19,669 nucleotides of DNA from Peptoclostridium sp965368085 (GCA_965368085.1 CBDULP010000035.1:1-19669), one strand, 5' to 3'; shown: positions 1 through 7,342, counted from the first letter of the stretch. Numbers and translations are program-made. Notes: a model not told the origin generated them from the sequence alone.

Positions 1-419
1 GGCTCCTGCTTCGAGGTCATTACATTCACATTGAGTTCTATATATTCAAGATTGAATTTCATGAGCGCCTGGTTTATGCTGTTTTTTTCCTCAAGCTCAA
101 TCAATACCGCCCTTAGTTCTCTTGAAACGGCTTCTATCTCCCGCACCTTCTCCTCAGACTGCCTTGCAACGAGCTCCTTTATGTCCTCGACCTTCCTCAC
201 GCCTGCGCCTCGTCCTATTCTCGCGGCCTCAGAAGCTCGTTCCTTTTCTAGCAGTATCATTTCCTTCACTATTTCCTGCTCGTCTATTATCATCTCGCTC
301 AGCCTCTTTACATCGTCGCCAAGCAAAACTTCCTTTTTCTCCTCCGCCAGCTTAAGCAGCCTCTTGTTGAGATACAGCTGACGAGCGAGTATCTCGATAA
401 ATCTTTCTATATGCTGCAT
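1..419 (-). CDS. flgN: Flagellar export chaperone FlgN (partial)
   Basis: Cut by the left edge: 139 codons are visible and the C-terminus is missing. The protein is almost entirely charged helix rich in Glu, Lys and Leu, ending in the visible part with a stretch containing EKNSINQALMKFNLEYIEL. This fits the FlgN family of small helical chaperones that hold the hook-filament junction proteins FlgK and FlgL before export. Its ATG overlaps the flgM stop by one base (TAATG) and no strong ribosome site precedes it, so translation is probably coupled to flgM. Bacillus has the same order (flgM-yvyG-flgK-flgL), so flgK would be expected just outside the window. The sequence is poorly conserved in this family, so the call rests on both helical character and position. 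Confidence 0.82.
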   Translation of the reverse strand, partial: MQHIERFIEILARQLYLNKRLLKLAEEKKEVLLGDDVKRLSEMIIDEQEIVKEMILLEKERASEAARIGRGAGVRKVEDIKELVARQSEEKVREIEAVSRELRAVLIELEEKNSINQALMKFNLEYIELNVNVMTSKQE

Positions 420-703
420 TAGAATTTCACATCCTTAACGGCACTTTCATATATATTTCTGGCTATTTTTTCCTTGTCAACATTGTATGTTCCGCTTTGC
501 AGGTCCATCTTTATAGCCTCGACCTTTTCACTTCTTATTTCGGGCAGCTTGCCCACCGCATCCATTGCAAACTGATAGTCCCTGCCGGCCTGAGATATTT
601 CAATCTTGTCGCTTTCCATTTTCTTTTTCTTTATGTTTTCAGTCCTACCGCTTCCATAGGATTTCATTATCTTTTGTATGTTTGAAAATCCGTTTATTTT
701 CAT
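419..703 (-). CDS. flgM: Anti-sigma-28 factor FlgM
   Basis: A 94-residue protein of the usual FlgM size. FlgM binds and inhibits sigma-D/FliA until the hook-basal body is finished, then is exported, releasing the sigma factor for late flagellar genes. The N-terminus (MKINGFSNIQKI) and the middle part DKIEISQAGRDYQFA, followed by an acidic/basic helix (IRSEKVEAIKMDLQSGTY) and the tail KEKIARNIYES, follow the FlgM pattern. An AGGAGG ribosome site lies 8 bases before the ATG. A separate sigma-D-type promoter sits directly upstream in the short gap after yvyF, so flgM can be made both by read-through from the recD2/comF side and under its own target sigma factor. The gene overlaps flgN by one base. 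Confidence 0.95.
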   Translation of the reverse strand: MKINGFSNIQKIMKSYGSGRTENIKKKKMESDKIEISQAGRDYQFAMDAVGKLPEIRSEKVEAIKMDLQSGTYNVDKEKIARNIYESAVKDVKF

Positions 704-719
704 AAAAAACGCCTCCTGT

Positions 720-748
720 GACGATATGCTTATGTATCTTATATCGTC
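720..748 (-). repeat. 8-bp inverted repeat in flgM leader
   Basis: GACGATAT at 720-727 and ATATCGTC at 741-748 are perfect inverted copies separated by 13 bases. The right copy is the -10 element of the proposed sigma-D promoter on the minus strand. The left copy falls in the transcribed leader just before the flgM ribosome site. It may be a small operator or a weak hairpin; function is not shown. Confidence 0.6.
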
Positions 749-767
749 AAGAAGGCGCCTTTCTTTA
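741..767 (-). promoter_or_regulatory. Sigma-D (sigma-28) promoter for flgM
   Basis: Reading the minus strand, TAAA (767-764) is followed by exactly 15 bases and then GACGATAT (748-741). The known sigma-D consensus is TAAA, 14-16 bases, GCCGATAT, so 11 of 12 defined bases match. It begins just after the yvyF stop codon and lies 38 bases before the flgM start, the same place as the sigma-D promoter of flgM in Bacillus subtilis. Confidence 0.82.
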
Positions 768-771
768 GCTG

Positions 772-1200
772 TTATTTTTTTTTGTTGAATCTCTCGACAT
801 GCATTGTAGATTTTTTCTCCTTTGCAGATTCAGGTTTGGGAGCCTTTTCCTTTTTCATGGAAGTAAGCACCCCGGAAAGCTCATGTTTAAGCTCATTTTC
901 ACACGATGCGCAATATTTGCCTGAATGTATTGATTTTCCGCATCTGCTGCATTTTAAAAACGGATTGTCTTCCTCTATTATCTCTATTCTTTCTTCTCTG
1001 AGATAGTGCATGATCTTGCTTATTTCAACCCCAGTGGCTTCAGAAACCTCATTTACATCCGCCCCCGGATTATCATAAAGATATTCCCTTACTTTCTTGA
1101 AATCATTCTCATACGCCTCGTTTCGGCACTTCTTACAAAGAGTCTCTCCAAACTCACTTCCAAATGTTCTCCCACACAAGGCACAGTTTTTCAGTTCCAT
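772..1200 (-). CDS. yvyF: YvyF-type flagellar operon protein
   Basis: 142 residues with two zinc-ribbon-like cysteine sets: C6/C9 with C22/C25, and C84/C87 with C97/C100 (CSRCGKS, CASC). Between them lies a helix-turn-helix-like part (residues about 35-75, VNEVSEATGVEISKI). The tail is lysine-rich and probably disordered. This is the layout of the flagellar-operon protein family that includes Bacillus YvyF, found next to flgM; its molecular role is not established, although the ribbon plus helix-turn-helix suggests nucleic-acid or protein contacts. GGAGGG stands 6 bases before the ATG. It follows comF by 15 bases and precedes flgM. Confidence 0.88.
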   Translation of the reverse strand: MELKNCALCGRTFGSEFGETLCKKCRNEAYENDFKKVREYLYDNPGADVNEVSEATGVEISKIMHYLREERIEIIEEDNPFLKCSRCGKSIHSGKYCASCENELKHELSGVLTSMKKEKAPKPESAKEKKSTMHVERFNKKK

Positions 1201-1215
1201 ACTTTTCCCTCCACA

Positions 1216-1959
1216 TCAATATATGTTTCTGCCTGTGGCAAGACATGCAACATAGACATTTGCCGCCCCGCCTTCTTTTAGCGTCATTGCAATTTCACTC
1301 GAAGTCGATCCCGTCGTAAGTATATCATCTACAACGAGAATGTCACTGTTATTAATAATATTATGTGAATATTCATTCAAAGTAAATACGCCTTTTAATT
1401 CTTTTTTGCGCTCATACTTCGAAAGGCCCGAAAGAAAACTGGTGTCTCTGGTTCTTTTCAGCATGTCAACACATGGTTTTTTGCAGAGATTTGAAAGCTC
1501 CTGCGCAATTATTTGCGTCTGGTTGAACCCCCTGATTCTAAGCCTCTTTGGGGAGAGTGGCACAGGCGTTATTGCTTCAAATTTCATCTGTTCGTATTCA
1601 AGCTTTTCCATTATTATTTTTGCCAGATCTTTTCCCATGAATGTCTTCCTGCCGTATTTAAAGCCGTATATAATGCGATGAACCAACACGTCGTATTCCA
1701 TGCAGCACACAGCCCTGTCAAAGTGGAGCATATTTCTTTCGTCCATGCATGAAGGGCACAGTTTTTCATGCATCTCCTGCGGTATGGGTTTCCCGCACTT
1801 TTCACATCCATTTTTTATGAACCTTATGGACTCAAAGCAGTCGTTGCAAAGGGAATATGTATTCCCTCTTGGTATTGGCGCTCCGCAGCACATGCACTTT
1901 ATTCCGCTTGGAAATACAAGCTCCAAAGCCGCATCTGCCAGTTGCCTTATAAAAGCCAT
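1216..1959 (-). CDS. comF: ComF family protein (phosphoribosyltransferase-like)
   Basis: 247 residues. The N-terminal third carries zinc-binding cysteines (C22, C24, C25, C38, C41, then C52, C55, C68, C71), and the C-terminal half is a type I phosphoribosyltransferase fold with the PRPP loop ILVVDDILTTGST at about 207-219. In Bacillus and Haemophilus relatives this protein is needed for uptake of transforming DNA, probably working with a helicase on incoming single strands. I chose the ATG at 1959 because GGAAGGAG stands about 9 bases ahead of it; a longer reading from 2004 would lie inside recD2 and lacks this support. The gene begins 4 bases after the recD2 stop, so the two are clearly co-transcribed. 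Confidence 0.92.
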   Translation of the reverse strand: MAFIRQLADAALELVFPSGIKCMCCGAPIPRGNTYSLCNDCFESIRFIKNGCEKCGKPIPQEMHEKLCPSCMDERNMLHFDRAVCCMEYDVLVHRIIYGFKYGRKTFMGKDLAKIIMEKLEYEQMKFEAITPVPLSPKRLRIRGFNQTQIIAQELSNLCKKPCVDMLKRTRDTSFLSGLSKYERKKELKGVFTLNEYSHNIINNSDILVVDDILTTGSTSSEIAMTLKEGGAANVYVACLATGRNIY

Positions 1960-1963
1960 TTTA

Positions 1964-4195
1964 CTATTCTCCTTCCAGCACACCTTCGCTGTAAAACAAT
2001 TCAAGCCTTTGCCTTATGGACGAAAACCTCTCCTGTATCCTGTTGTTTTTTATCATTTCATTCAAATATCGCTTCTCACCCACAAGCACCACAAGCTTTT
2101 TCGCCCTTGTTATCCCAGTGTACAGAAGGTTTCTTGTGAGAAGCATTGGCGGAGCCCACACAAGTGGAATTACGACGGCTTCGAACTCGCTTCCCTGGCT
2201 CTTGTGGACTGTGGTGCAAAAGCTGTGGTCTATTTCGTCCAGCTCGTTGTACTCGTATTTTGCTATTTTCACATCGTCAAAGACTATGTATACAGCCTTT
2301 GACGTCTTGTCAATATGGTATACATACCCTATGTCGCCGTTGAATACGCCCTGGCCCTTGCAGGTTCCGTCCTCGCTTTCCCACTTTTTCTCATAGTTGT
2401 TCTTTATCTGCATTACCTTGTCCGAAACTCTAAACACCCTTCCCCCTATCTTGTCCTGCTCCCTCATTGGATGGGGTGGATTCAGCCTTTCCTGAAGCAC
2501 GAGATTCAGGCTGCCCACTCCGGCGTCCCCTTTTCTCATGGGCGATAGAACCTGTATGTCCTTTAGCGGGTCAAATCCATAGTATGTAGGAAGCCTGCTT
2601 CCCACTATGTTTGCTATTTCCCGGGCGCTTTTTTCCGCTCCCTGAGCCGATATGAAGAAAAAATCCTTGTCCTTTTTATTGAGCAGAGGCGGCTCGCCCT
2701 TGTTTATCCTGTGGGCGTTTACTACTATCATGCTCTCTTTCGCCTGCCTGAAAACCTCGTCAAGCTTTACAGTGCTTATTACTCCAGAATCTATCATGTC
2801 AGACAGAACATTCCCCGCGCCCACAGGCGGAAGCTGGTCGACATCTCCCACTATCACAAGCCTTGTTCCCGGCTTTACAGCCTTTAAAAGGTTGTACATC
2901 AAAAGCACGTCTATCATCGATGCCTCGTCTATTATGAGGACATCGCAGTTTACCGGCTCGTCCTCGTCCTTTAAAAACACCGTTTCCTCATCGTCCGCAG
3001 AGTATCCTACCTCCAAAAGCCTGTGTATAGTGAAGGCCTCTTTCGAGGTGGCTTCGCTCATCCTCTTTGCAGCTCTTCCCGTGGGCGCTGCGAGTTTCAC
3101 CTTCATGTCCTCGCTTTCAAACAGCTCTATAATGGAGTTAATAGTCGTTGTCTTTCCAGTACCGGGCCCTCCCGTTATTATTGTTATTCCTCCGTTTGCG
3201 GCTTTTTCCACTGCCTCCCTCTGCTTTTTGGCAAGGCTTATTGAATTTTCACTTTCAATTGAATCTATCCTGTCATTTATGTCGATTTCCATTTTATCGA
3301 TATCCGCGCTTGCAATTTGCACAAGCTTTCTGCACACTCCGCTTTCAGCTATATAGTACGGGAACAGGTATACTTTCTGGCCTTCATCTCCGTTTTCAAT
3401 GTGTATGAGCTGCTCTGCGGCCATTTCATAAATCTGCGTTTCTATGGCGTTTTGATTGACGCCCAAAAGAGCCGACGCTTTTTTGCACATCACATCCCTA
3501 GGAAGGTAGGAATGGCCCGAGAGAGCCCCGTTTTTAAGCGAGTGGATTATCCCCTGCTCAATACGCCCCTTTGAAAGGGGGTCTATCCCCATTTTCATGC
3601 CTATGCTGTCGGCCGTCTTAAACCCTATTCCAGGTATGTCCTGCGCTATCCTGTAAGGGTTTTCCCTTATTACATTCATAGCCTTTTCCCTGTACTTCCT
3701 GTATATCTTAAGGCAATATGCCGAACCCAGTCCATAGGGAATAAGCTGCATCATTATATTCCTGATTTCCCTGTCCTGGGCAAAACTTTCAATGATCTTT
3801 TTTGCCTTTTTCTTGCCTATACCCTCGACTTTTGTTATCTTTTCAGGGCTGCTTTGCAATACCGACAGTGTCTGAACTCCAAACGTATCGACTATTTTTT
3901 CTGCAAGCTTGGGTCCCACACCCTTTATGCTGCCGGATGACAAATACGCAAGTATTCCCGAAACAGACGATGGGACTGCAGGCATGAAACTTTCCGCATT
4001 GAACTGAAGCCCATACATTTCATGGCTTTTCCACTGCCCGCTCACCTCTATAGTCTCACCCGTCTTGACAGTCGCAAGGCATCCCGTGACCGTTATTTCG
4101 CCCTCGTCGGTATTCATCTGGGCAACCGTATATCCATTGTCTTCGTTTTGAAATATAATATCCCCTATTGTTCCCTGTATCTTTTCCACTGCCAT
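1964..4195 (-). CDS. recD2: ATP-dependent 5'-3' DNA helicase RecD2
   Basis: 743 residues, the usual RecD2 length. The N-terminal OB-like part (1-75) is followed by helix-hairpin-helix segments (IKGVGPKLAEKI near 90-101, VEGIGKKKAKKI near 123-134, DIPGIGFKTADSIG near 186-199). The superfamily 1 motor has Walker A GGPGTGKTT at 342-350, motif II IDEAS at 422-426, VGDVDQLPP, and near the C-terminus TVHKSQGSEF and TGITRAKK. RecD2 proteins work outside RecBCD in repair and at stalled forks. AAGGAG stands 11 bases before the ATG. The gene opens the operon that continues into comF, yvyF and flgM, occupying the place of the ComFA helicase in Bacillus; whether it substitutes for ComFA is inference. Confidence 0.95.
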   Translation of the reverse strand: MAVEKIQGTIGDIIFQNEDNGYTVAQMNTDEGEITVTGCLATVKTGETIEVSGQWKSHEMYGLQFNAESFMPAVPSSVSGILAYLSSGSIKGVGPKLAEKIVDTFGVQTLSVLQSSPEKITKVEGIGKKKAKKIIESFAQDREIRNIMMQLIPYGLGSAYCLKIYRKYREKAMNVIRENPYRIAQDIPGIGFKTADSIGMKMGIDPLSKGRIEQGIIHSLKNGALSGHSYLPRDVMCKKASALLGVNQNAIETQIYEMAAEQLIHIENGDEGQKVYLFPYYIAESGVCRKLVQIASADIDKMEIDINDRIDSIESENSISLAKKQREAVEKAANGGITIITGGPGTGKTTTINSIIELFESEDMKVKLAAPTGRAAKRMSEATSKEAFTIHRLLEVGYSADDEETVFLKDEDEPVNCDVLIIDEASMIDVLLMYNLLKAVKPGTRLVIVGDVDQLPPVGAGNVLSDMIDSGVISTVKLDEVFRQAKESMIVVNAHRINKGEPPLLNKKDKDFFFISAQGAEKSAREIANIVGSRLPTYYGFDPLKDIQVLSPMRKGDAGVGSLNLVLQERLNPPHPMREQDKIGGRVFRVSDKVMQIKNNYEKKWESEDGTCKGQGVFNGDIGYVYHIDKTSKAVYIVFDDVKIAKYEYNELDEIDHSFCTTVHKSQGSEFEAVVIPLVWAPPMLLTRNLLYTGITRAKKLVVLVGEKRYLNEMIKNNRIQERFSSIRQRLELFYSEGVLEGE

Positions 4196-4246
4196 CTATC
4201 CACTGTCTCCTTAAACAAGGGCTTCTCCCCGTAGTCTTGTACCCCC

Positions 4247-4275
4247 ATTATATCAGATATGCAACAATGTATGAA
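4247..4275 (-). promoter_or_regulatory. Sigma-A promoter for recD2 operon
   Basis: On the minus strand TTCATA (4275-4270), 17 bases, then a perfect TATAAT (4252-4247). TG stands one base before the -10 hexamer, giving an extended -10 that can make up for the modest -35. Start of transcription would be near 4240, about 45 bases before the recD2 ATG. Confidence 0.6.
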
Positions 4276-4369
4276 TTCCGAATGTTATTCATGTTAATAG
4301 CCCTATAGTTCATATCTTTCGTTTCAATAACACTAACCGCCGATTATATTTGAATTCAAAATAAATGCC

Positions 4370-4376
4370 TGTCGAA
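4370..4376 (+). promoter_or_regulatory. Putative Spo0A box (TGTCGAA)
   Basis: TGTCGAA is an exact copy of the classical 0A-box heptamer (consensus TGNCGAA). It lies in the divergent region between recD2 and the Spo0E-like gene, roughly 70 bases before the -10-like sequences of the latter. A heptamer arises by chance fairly often in 20 kb, so its position in front of a gene for a Spo0A~P phosphatase is what makes it notable. Confidence 0.45.
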
Positions 4377-4431
4377 ATTCCCATATCAGTCTTAAAAAGT
4401 TATTTTTTAACAAAAAACCATGGAAATTATC

Positions 4432-4465
4432 AACTTTTTATAATATAATTAGTTGTCAAAAAGTT
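4432..4465 (+). promoter_or_regulatory. Probable spo0E-like promoter region with flanking dyad
   Basis: Two overlapping TATAAT hexamers (4439-4444 and 4444-4449) lie about 100 bases before the gene. They are enclosed by an 8-bp inverted repeat, AACTTTTT (4432-4439) and AAAAAGTT (4458-4465). No good -35 element is visible at 17 bases, so an activator may be needed; the dyad could be an operator. The start point is uncertain. Confidence 0.4.
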
Positions 4466-4548
4466 TCAAAATAATTGGCCCACCGGCCTTTTAATGTAGC
4501 TTTAAATCCGCAGTACAAATGCTTAAACAGCAAAGGGAGGGCTTTTAC

Positions 4549-4752
4549 ATGTGCAAACAATGCACTTTCGAAAACCTTTTGAACAATATAGAAAATACAA
4601 GGGAAAGACTCAACAAAATGCTTGAGTTCGAAGGAATAGAGCTTTACAGCAAGGACGTACTTGTTCTCAGCCAAAAGCTTGACAATCTCATAGTACAGTA
4701 TGAAAACTGTAAAATGAAAAATCGCAATGTAAACAAGTATAAAATAATATAA
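4549..4752 (+). CDS. Spo0E-like aspartyl-phosphate phosphatase
   Basis: 67 residues. Two amphipathic helices are joined by a short turn, and the second carries SQKLDNLI (near residues 47-54), matching the SQxLD signature of Spo0E/YisI/YnzD phosphatases, which remove phosphate from Spo0A~P. I chose the ATG at 4549 because GGGAGGG lies 7 bases before it; the earlier ATG at 4519 has no ribosome site. The N-terminus has an extra CKQC pair (residues 2-5) not typical of the family in my knowledge. The gene is alone, converges with pgm, and has a 0A box upstream, suggesting feedback on Spo0A. Small length makes the family call less certain than for larger genes. Confidence 0.78.
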   Translation: MCKQCTFENLLNNIENTRERLNKMLEFEGIELYSKDVLVLSQKLDNLIVQYENCKMKNRNVNKYKII

Positions 4753-4760
4753 GAGCTTAA

Positions 4761-4825
4761 ATGCCGCACTATATTAGCGCTTTACAATTTCAATCACAGG
4801 CGAATCCCATTGCATTTTGCGGCAT
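4761..4825. repeat. 8-bp inverted repeat after spo0E-like gene
   Basis: ATGCCGCA at 4761-4768 and TGCGGCAT at 4818-4825 are perfect inverted copies with 49 bases between, beginning 8 bases after the stop codon of the small gene. No T-tract follows, so it is not a standard terminator. It could close a structured 3' end or be chance. Confidence 0.4.
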
Positions 4826-4837
4826 CCAACCAGGCAT

Positions 4838-4880
4838 AAAAAAACGGGTTATACGTCATCAACGTACACCCCGCTTTTTT
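4838..4880. terminator. Shared terminator between spo0E-like gene and pgm
   Basis: A hairpin with arms CGGGTTATACGT (4845-4856) and ACGTACACCCCG (4862-4873) around a 5-base loop, bordered by A7 on the left and T6 on the right. On the minus strand one mismatch becomes a G-U pair, so it is stronger for pgm transcripts, but it can serve both converging genes. Confidence 0.78.
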
Positions 4881-4905
4881 ATTTACACGAACATTATGAC
4901 TGATT

Positions 4906-6606
4906 CTATACCACTTCTTCTTTTATGCTTTCCATGACACCTTTTTTAACCGATTCTAAAATATCACTCGATTCCTGCTTGCTGCTTCCCTTCACTCCGA
5001 AATAGAATTTGATTTTCGGTTCTGTTCCTGAAGGCCTGACTGCAAACCATGCGTCTTTTTCAAGGTCAAACACAAGCACATTTGATTTTGGAAACCCTTC
5101 AATTCCTTTGCTGTAGTCTTTAATTCCGACAACTTCAAGTCCACTTACACTAGCGGGAGGGTTTTCCCTGAGCATTTTCATCATTTCCTGTATTTTCTCG
5201 GCCCCTTCTCTTCCCTTGAGCACAACATTTTCAAGCGAGTCGCTAAAATATCCGTATTCCTTGTAAAGCTCATCCATGGCATCGACAAGGCTCATCCCCT
5301 TTGAATAATAGTATGCCGCCATTTGAGCTACAAGCATTGAAGCCACAACTCCATCCTTGTCCCTGGCATGGTTTCCTGCAAGGTATCCATAACTCTCCTC
5401 GTAGCCGTATATAAAATTCCTGCCTTCTTTTTCTTCGAATTCCTTTATCTTTTCAGCTATGAATCTAAAGCCAGTAAGTGTGTTTAGCGTGTCCACGCCG
5501 AACGTCTTTGCTATTGAATCCCCCATCCTGGATGTCACTATTGTCTTTACAACCACTGCATTGTCAGGAAGCTCGCCTGCATCCTTGAGTCCCATAAGTA
5601 TGAAGTGAAGAAGAAGGGCACCTGTTTGATTTCCTGTAAGCAGCCTGTACTCTCCAGATTTTTCCCTTGCCACAACCCCTACTCTGTCGCAGTCAGGGTC
5701 TGTTCCTATTATAAGCTCTGCATCCTTTTCTTTCGCAAGAGCTATTGCAAGCTCAAATGCCGCCGGATCTTCAGGGTTTGGATAGCTTACTGTCGAAAAA
5801 TTCGGATCCGGAGCTTCCTGGCCTGCAACCACGAATACTTTTTTAAATCCGACTTCATCAAGCACCCTTCTTACGGGCACATTGCCAGTTCCGTGAAGAG
5901 GAGTGTACACAATTTTAAATTCATCAGAAACGTCGCATACTATATCTTTGCACAGAGACTGCTTTTTAACCGCCCTTATGAACTCATCATCCGCATCGCT
6001 TGCAAGAACTTCTATAAGCCCTTTTTCAAAAGCCTGAGCTTCATCCATTACGGGAATTTTGCTATAATCGCTTATTGCGTTAACCTTTTCTATGACACTT
6101 TTGGATTCCTTCTCGTTGAGCTGGGCTCCGTCGTCTCCATAAGCCTTGTAGCCGTTGTACTCTGGAGGATTGTGACTTGCAGTTACAACAATCCCTCCGG
6201 CGGCCCCCATGCTTCTCACTGCAAATGAAAGCTGAGGCGTAGGTCTTAATCCGTCAAATATGTACGTCTTTATCCCGCATGCCGCAAGTGTTCTGGCCGC
6301 ATCCAACGTGAAGTCCCTTGACTTGAACCTGTTGTCGTGAGCTATGACTATTCCCTTTTCCTCATCGCCTTTTTCCATTATATGCTTTGCGAATCCATAT
6401 GTAGCCCTTCTAACGGTATACTTGTTCATCCTGTTTGTTCCTATTCCTATAACTCCTCTAAGTCCTCCCGTTCCAAATTCAAGATCCTTGTAGAACCTGT
6501 CTTCTATCTCTTTTTCGTCGTCAGCTATTTGCATGAGGTCTTTTCTTACCTCTTCGTCGAAATATTCGCTGTTTAGCCACTCTTCATAAACTTTCATGTA
6601 GTCCAT
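4906..6606 (-). CDS. pgcA: Phosphoglucomutase/phosphomannomutase (alpha-D-phosphohexomutase)
   Basis: 566 residues, matching the long Firmicutes phosphohexomutase type (Bacillus PgcA). It moves phosphate between C6 and C1 of glucose or mannose, linking glycolysis to nucleotide-sugar and cell-wall polymer synthesis. Visible signatures: the phosphoserine loop TASHNPP with the serine at 144, the metal loop DPDCDR at 303-308, the sugar-binding loop GYEESYG at 401-407, and the phosphate-binding RPSGTEPKIKFY near the C-terminus. GGGAGA stands about 7 bases before the ATG. It is monocistronic, divergent from the COG2426 gene and followed by a terminator. Substrate preference (glucose or mannose) cannot be read from sequence, so the symbol is tentative. 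Confidence 0.93.
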   Translation of the reverse strand: MDYMKVYEEWLNSEYFDEEVRKDLMQIADDEKEIEDRFYKDLEFGTGGLRGVIGIGTNRMNKYTVRRATYGFAKHIMEKGDEEKGIVIAHDNRFKSRDFTLDAARTLAACGIKTYIFDGLRPTPQLSFAVRSMGAAGGIVVTASHNPPEYNGYKAYGDDGAQLNEKESKSVIEKVNAISDYSKIPVMDEAQAFEKGLIEVLASDADDEFIRAVKKQSLCKDIVCDVSDEFKIVYTPLHGTGNVPVRRVLDEVGFKKVFVVAGQEAPDPNFSTVSYPNPEDPAAFELAIALAKEKDAELIIGTDPDCDRVGVVAREKSGEYRLLTGNQTGALLLHFILMGLKDAGELPDNAVVVKTIVTSRMGDSIAKTFGVDTLNTLTGFRFIAEKIKEFEEKEGRNFIYGYEESYGYLAGNHARDKDGVVASMLVAQMAAYYYSKGMSLVDAMDELYKEYGYFSDSLENVVLKGREGAEKIQEMMKMLRENPPASVSGLEVVGIKDYSKGIEGFPKSNVLVFDLEKDAWFAVRPSGTEPKIKFYFGVKGSSKQESSDILESVKKGVMESIKEEVV

Positions 6607-6820
6607 GTCTTCTCTCCCTCTTTCTCCATTTTATATTTTCATTTCTTTTAAGCTTATCTGTCATGCTCCTCAACATCCCTTTTTCAGGCCAGCCGTGTGG
6701 GCATTTTTGTACTATTCATTTACAGACATACACAAGTATTGATACCCACAAACAAAATATTTACCATATATAATTTTTTAATACCTTCAACTATATATTA
6801 TTTCAAATTTTTGCCTTAGT

Positions 6821-6849
6821 GTATACCTTCTTTTAGGGTATACTATAAT
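6821..6849 (+). promoter_or_regulatory. Promoter with 7-bp operator-like dyad
   Basis: GTATACC (6821-6827) and GGTATAC (6837-6843) form a perfect dyad with a 9-base spacer, followed directly by a perfect TATAAT (6844-6849). The -35 position of that promoter falls in the left arm and is not consensus. A bound regulator would cover the -35 to -10 region. The sequence ATACCTTC of the left arm also occurs at 6781-6788, 42 bases upstream. Confidence 0.5.
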
Positions 6850-6880
6850 ATGAACGCAACACATAAAAGGGGGAACGGAT

Positions 6881-7342
6881 ATGGATTTTTTATACTCGCT
6901 GCCGAAAGAACTTATTTTGACAATTATTTCAGCCGCGCCTTTCGTGGAGCTTCGAGGCGCCATACCAGTCGGGGTCACATGGGGATTTTCTCCTTTCAAG
7001 ATCCTTTTGATATGCGTGCTGGGTTCTACTCTTCCATCTCCATTTTTAATAGTGTTCTTCAGAAAAATTCTTGTTTTTTTAGAAAAAAGCAAATCGCTGG
7101 GCCGCTTTGGACATTATCTTCAAAACAGGGCGCTTCGCAAAAGTGAAAAAGTCAAAAAGTACAGGCTTTTGGGACTTTTCATGCTCGTTGCAATCCCGCT
7201 TCCAACAACAGGGGCGTGGACAGGCTCCATGGTGGCATCACTTCTCGACATAAGGCTTAAAAGTGCAATACCCGCAATACTGCTCGGGAACATGGCCGCA
7301 GGCATTATAGTGCTTGTATTTTCATACCATATACTATTTTAA
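6881..7342 (+). CDS. COG2426 family membrane protein (small multidrug export protein family)
   Basis: 153 residues, strongly hydrophobic, with several membrane segments (about residues 10-32, 38-60, 94-115 and 128-150) and a basic loop between them (residues about 67-92). Motifs ELRGAIP near 23-29 and PLPTTGAWTGS near 106-116 are hallmarks of the family annotated as small multidrug export protein (COG2426). The name comes from family annotation; the transported substrate is not known. AGGGGG stands 7 bases before the ATG. The gene is alone, with a dyad-bearing promoter upstream and its own terminator, which suggests specific regulation. Confidence 0.85.
   Translation: MDFLYSLPKELILTIISAAPFVELRGAIPVGVTWGFSPFKILLICVLGSTLPSPFLIVFFRKILVFLEKSKSLGRFGHYLQNRALRKSEKVKKYRLLGLFMLVAIPLPTTGAWTGSMVASLLDIRLKSAIPAILLGNMAAGIIVLVFSYHILF

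Larger units (their letters stand above)
4196..4548. other. Divergent control region recD2 / spo0E-like
   Basis: 353 bases without a gene between the recD2 ATG and the small plus-strand gene. It holds the recD2 promoter (minus), one Spo0A-box heptamer and AT-rich -10-like sequences for the plus-strand gene. Nothing in it looks coding in either strand. Confidence 0.7.

Noticed and set aside
1700..2302. 200-codon plus-strand open frame across comF and recD2
   Set aside because: It is the antisense shadow of two strongly supported genes, low in charged residues and without a start site.
2652..3356. 234-codon plus-strand open frame inside recD2
   Set aside because: Serine-rich antisense shadow of the helicase motor domain; no initiation signals.
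4456..4674. 72-codon open frame on the minus strand opposite the Spo0E-like gene
   Set aside because: No ribosome site, composition unlike a protein, and the plus frame has the SQxLD motif and a good GGGAGGG site.
6698..6754. TGTGGG...CCCACA inverted repeat upstream of pgm
   Set aside because: Only 6 perfect pairs around more than 40 bases, with patchy extension; could easily be chance.
6661..6765. Short plus-strand frame (about 36 codons) in the pgm/COG2426 gap
   Set aside because: No ribosome site and no motif; the region more likely holds the divergent promoters, although I could not fix a convincing pgm promoter.
6787..7092. 101-codon minus-strand frame overlapping the COG2426 gene
   Set aside because: It lies opposite a well-supported membrane protein frame and has no recognisable motif or ribosome site.
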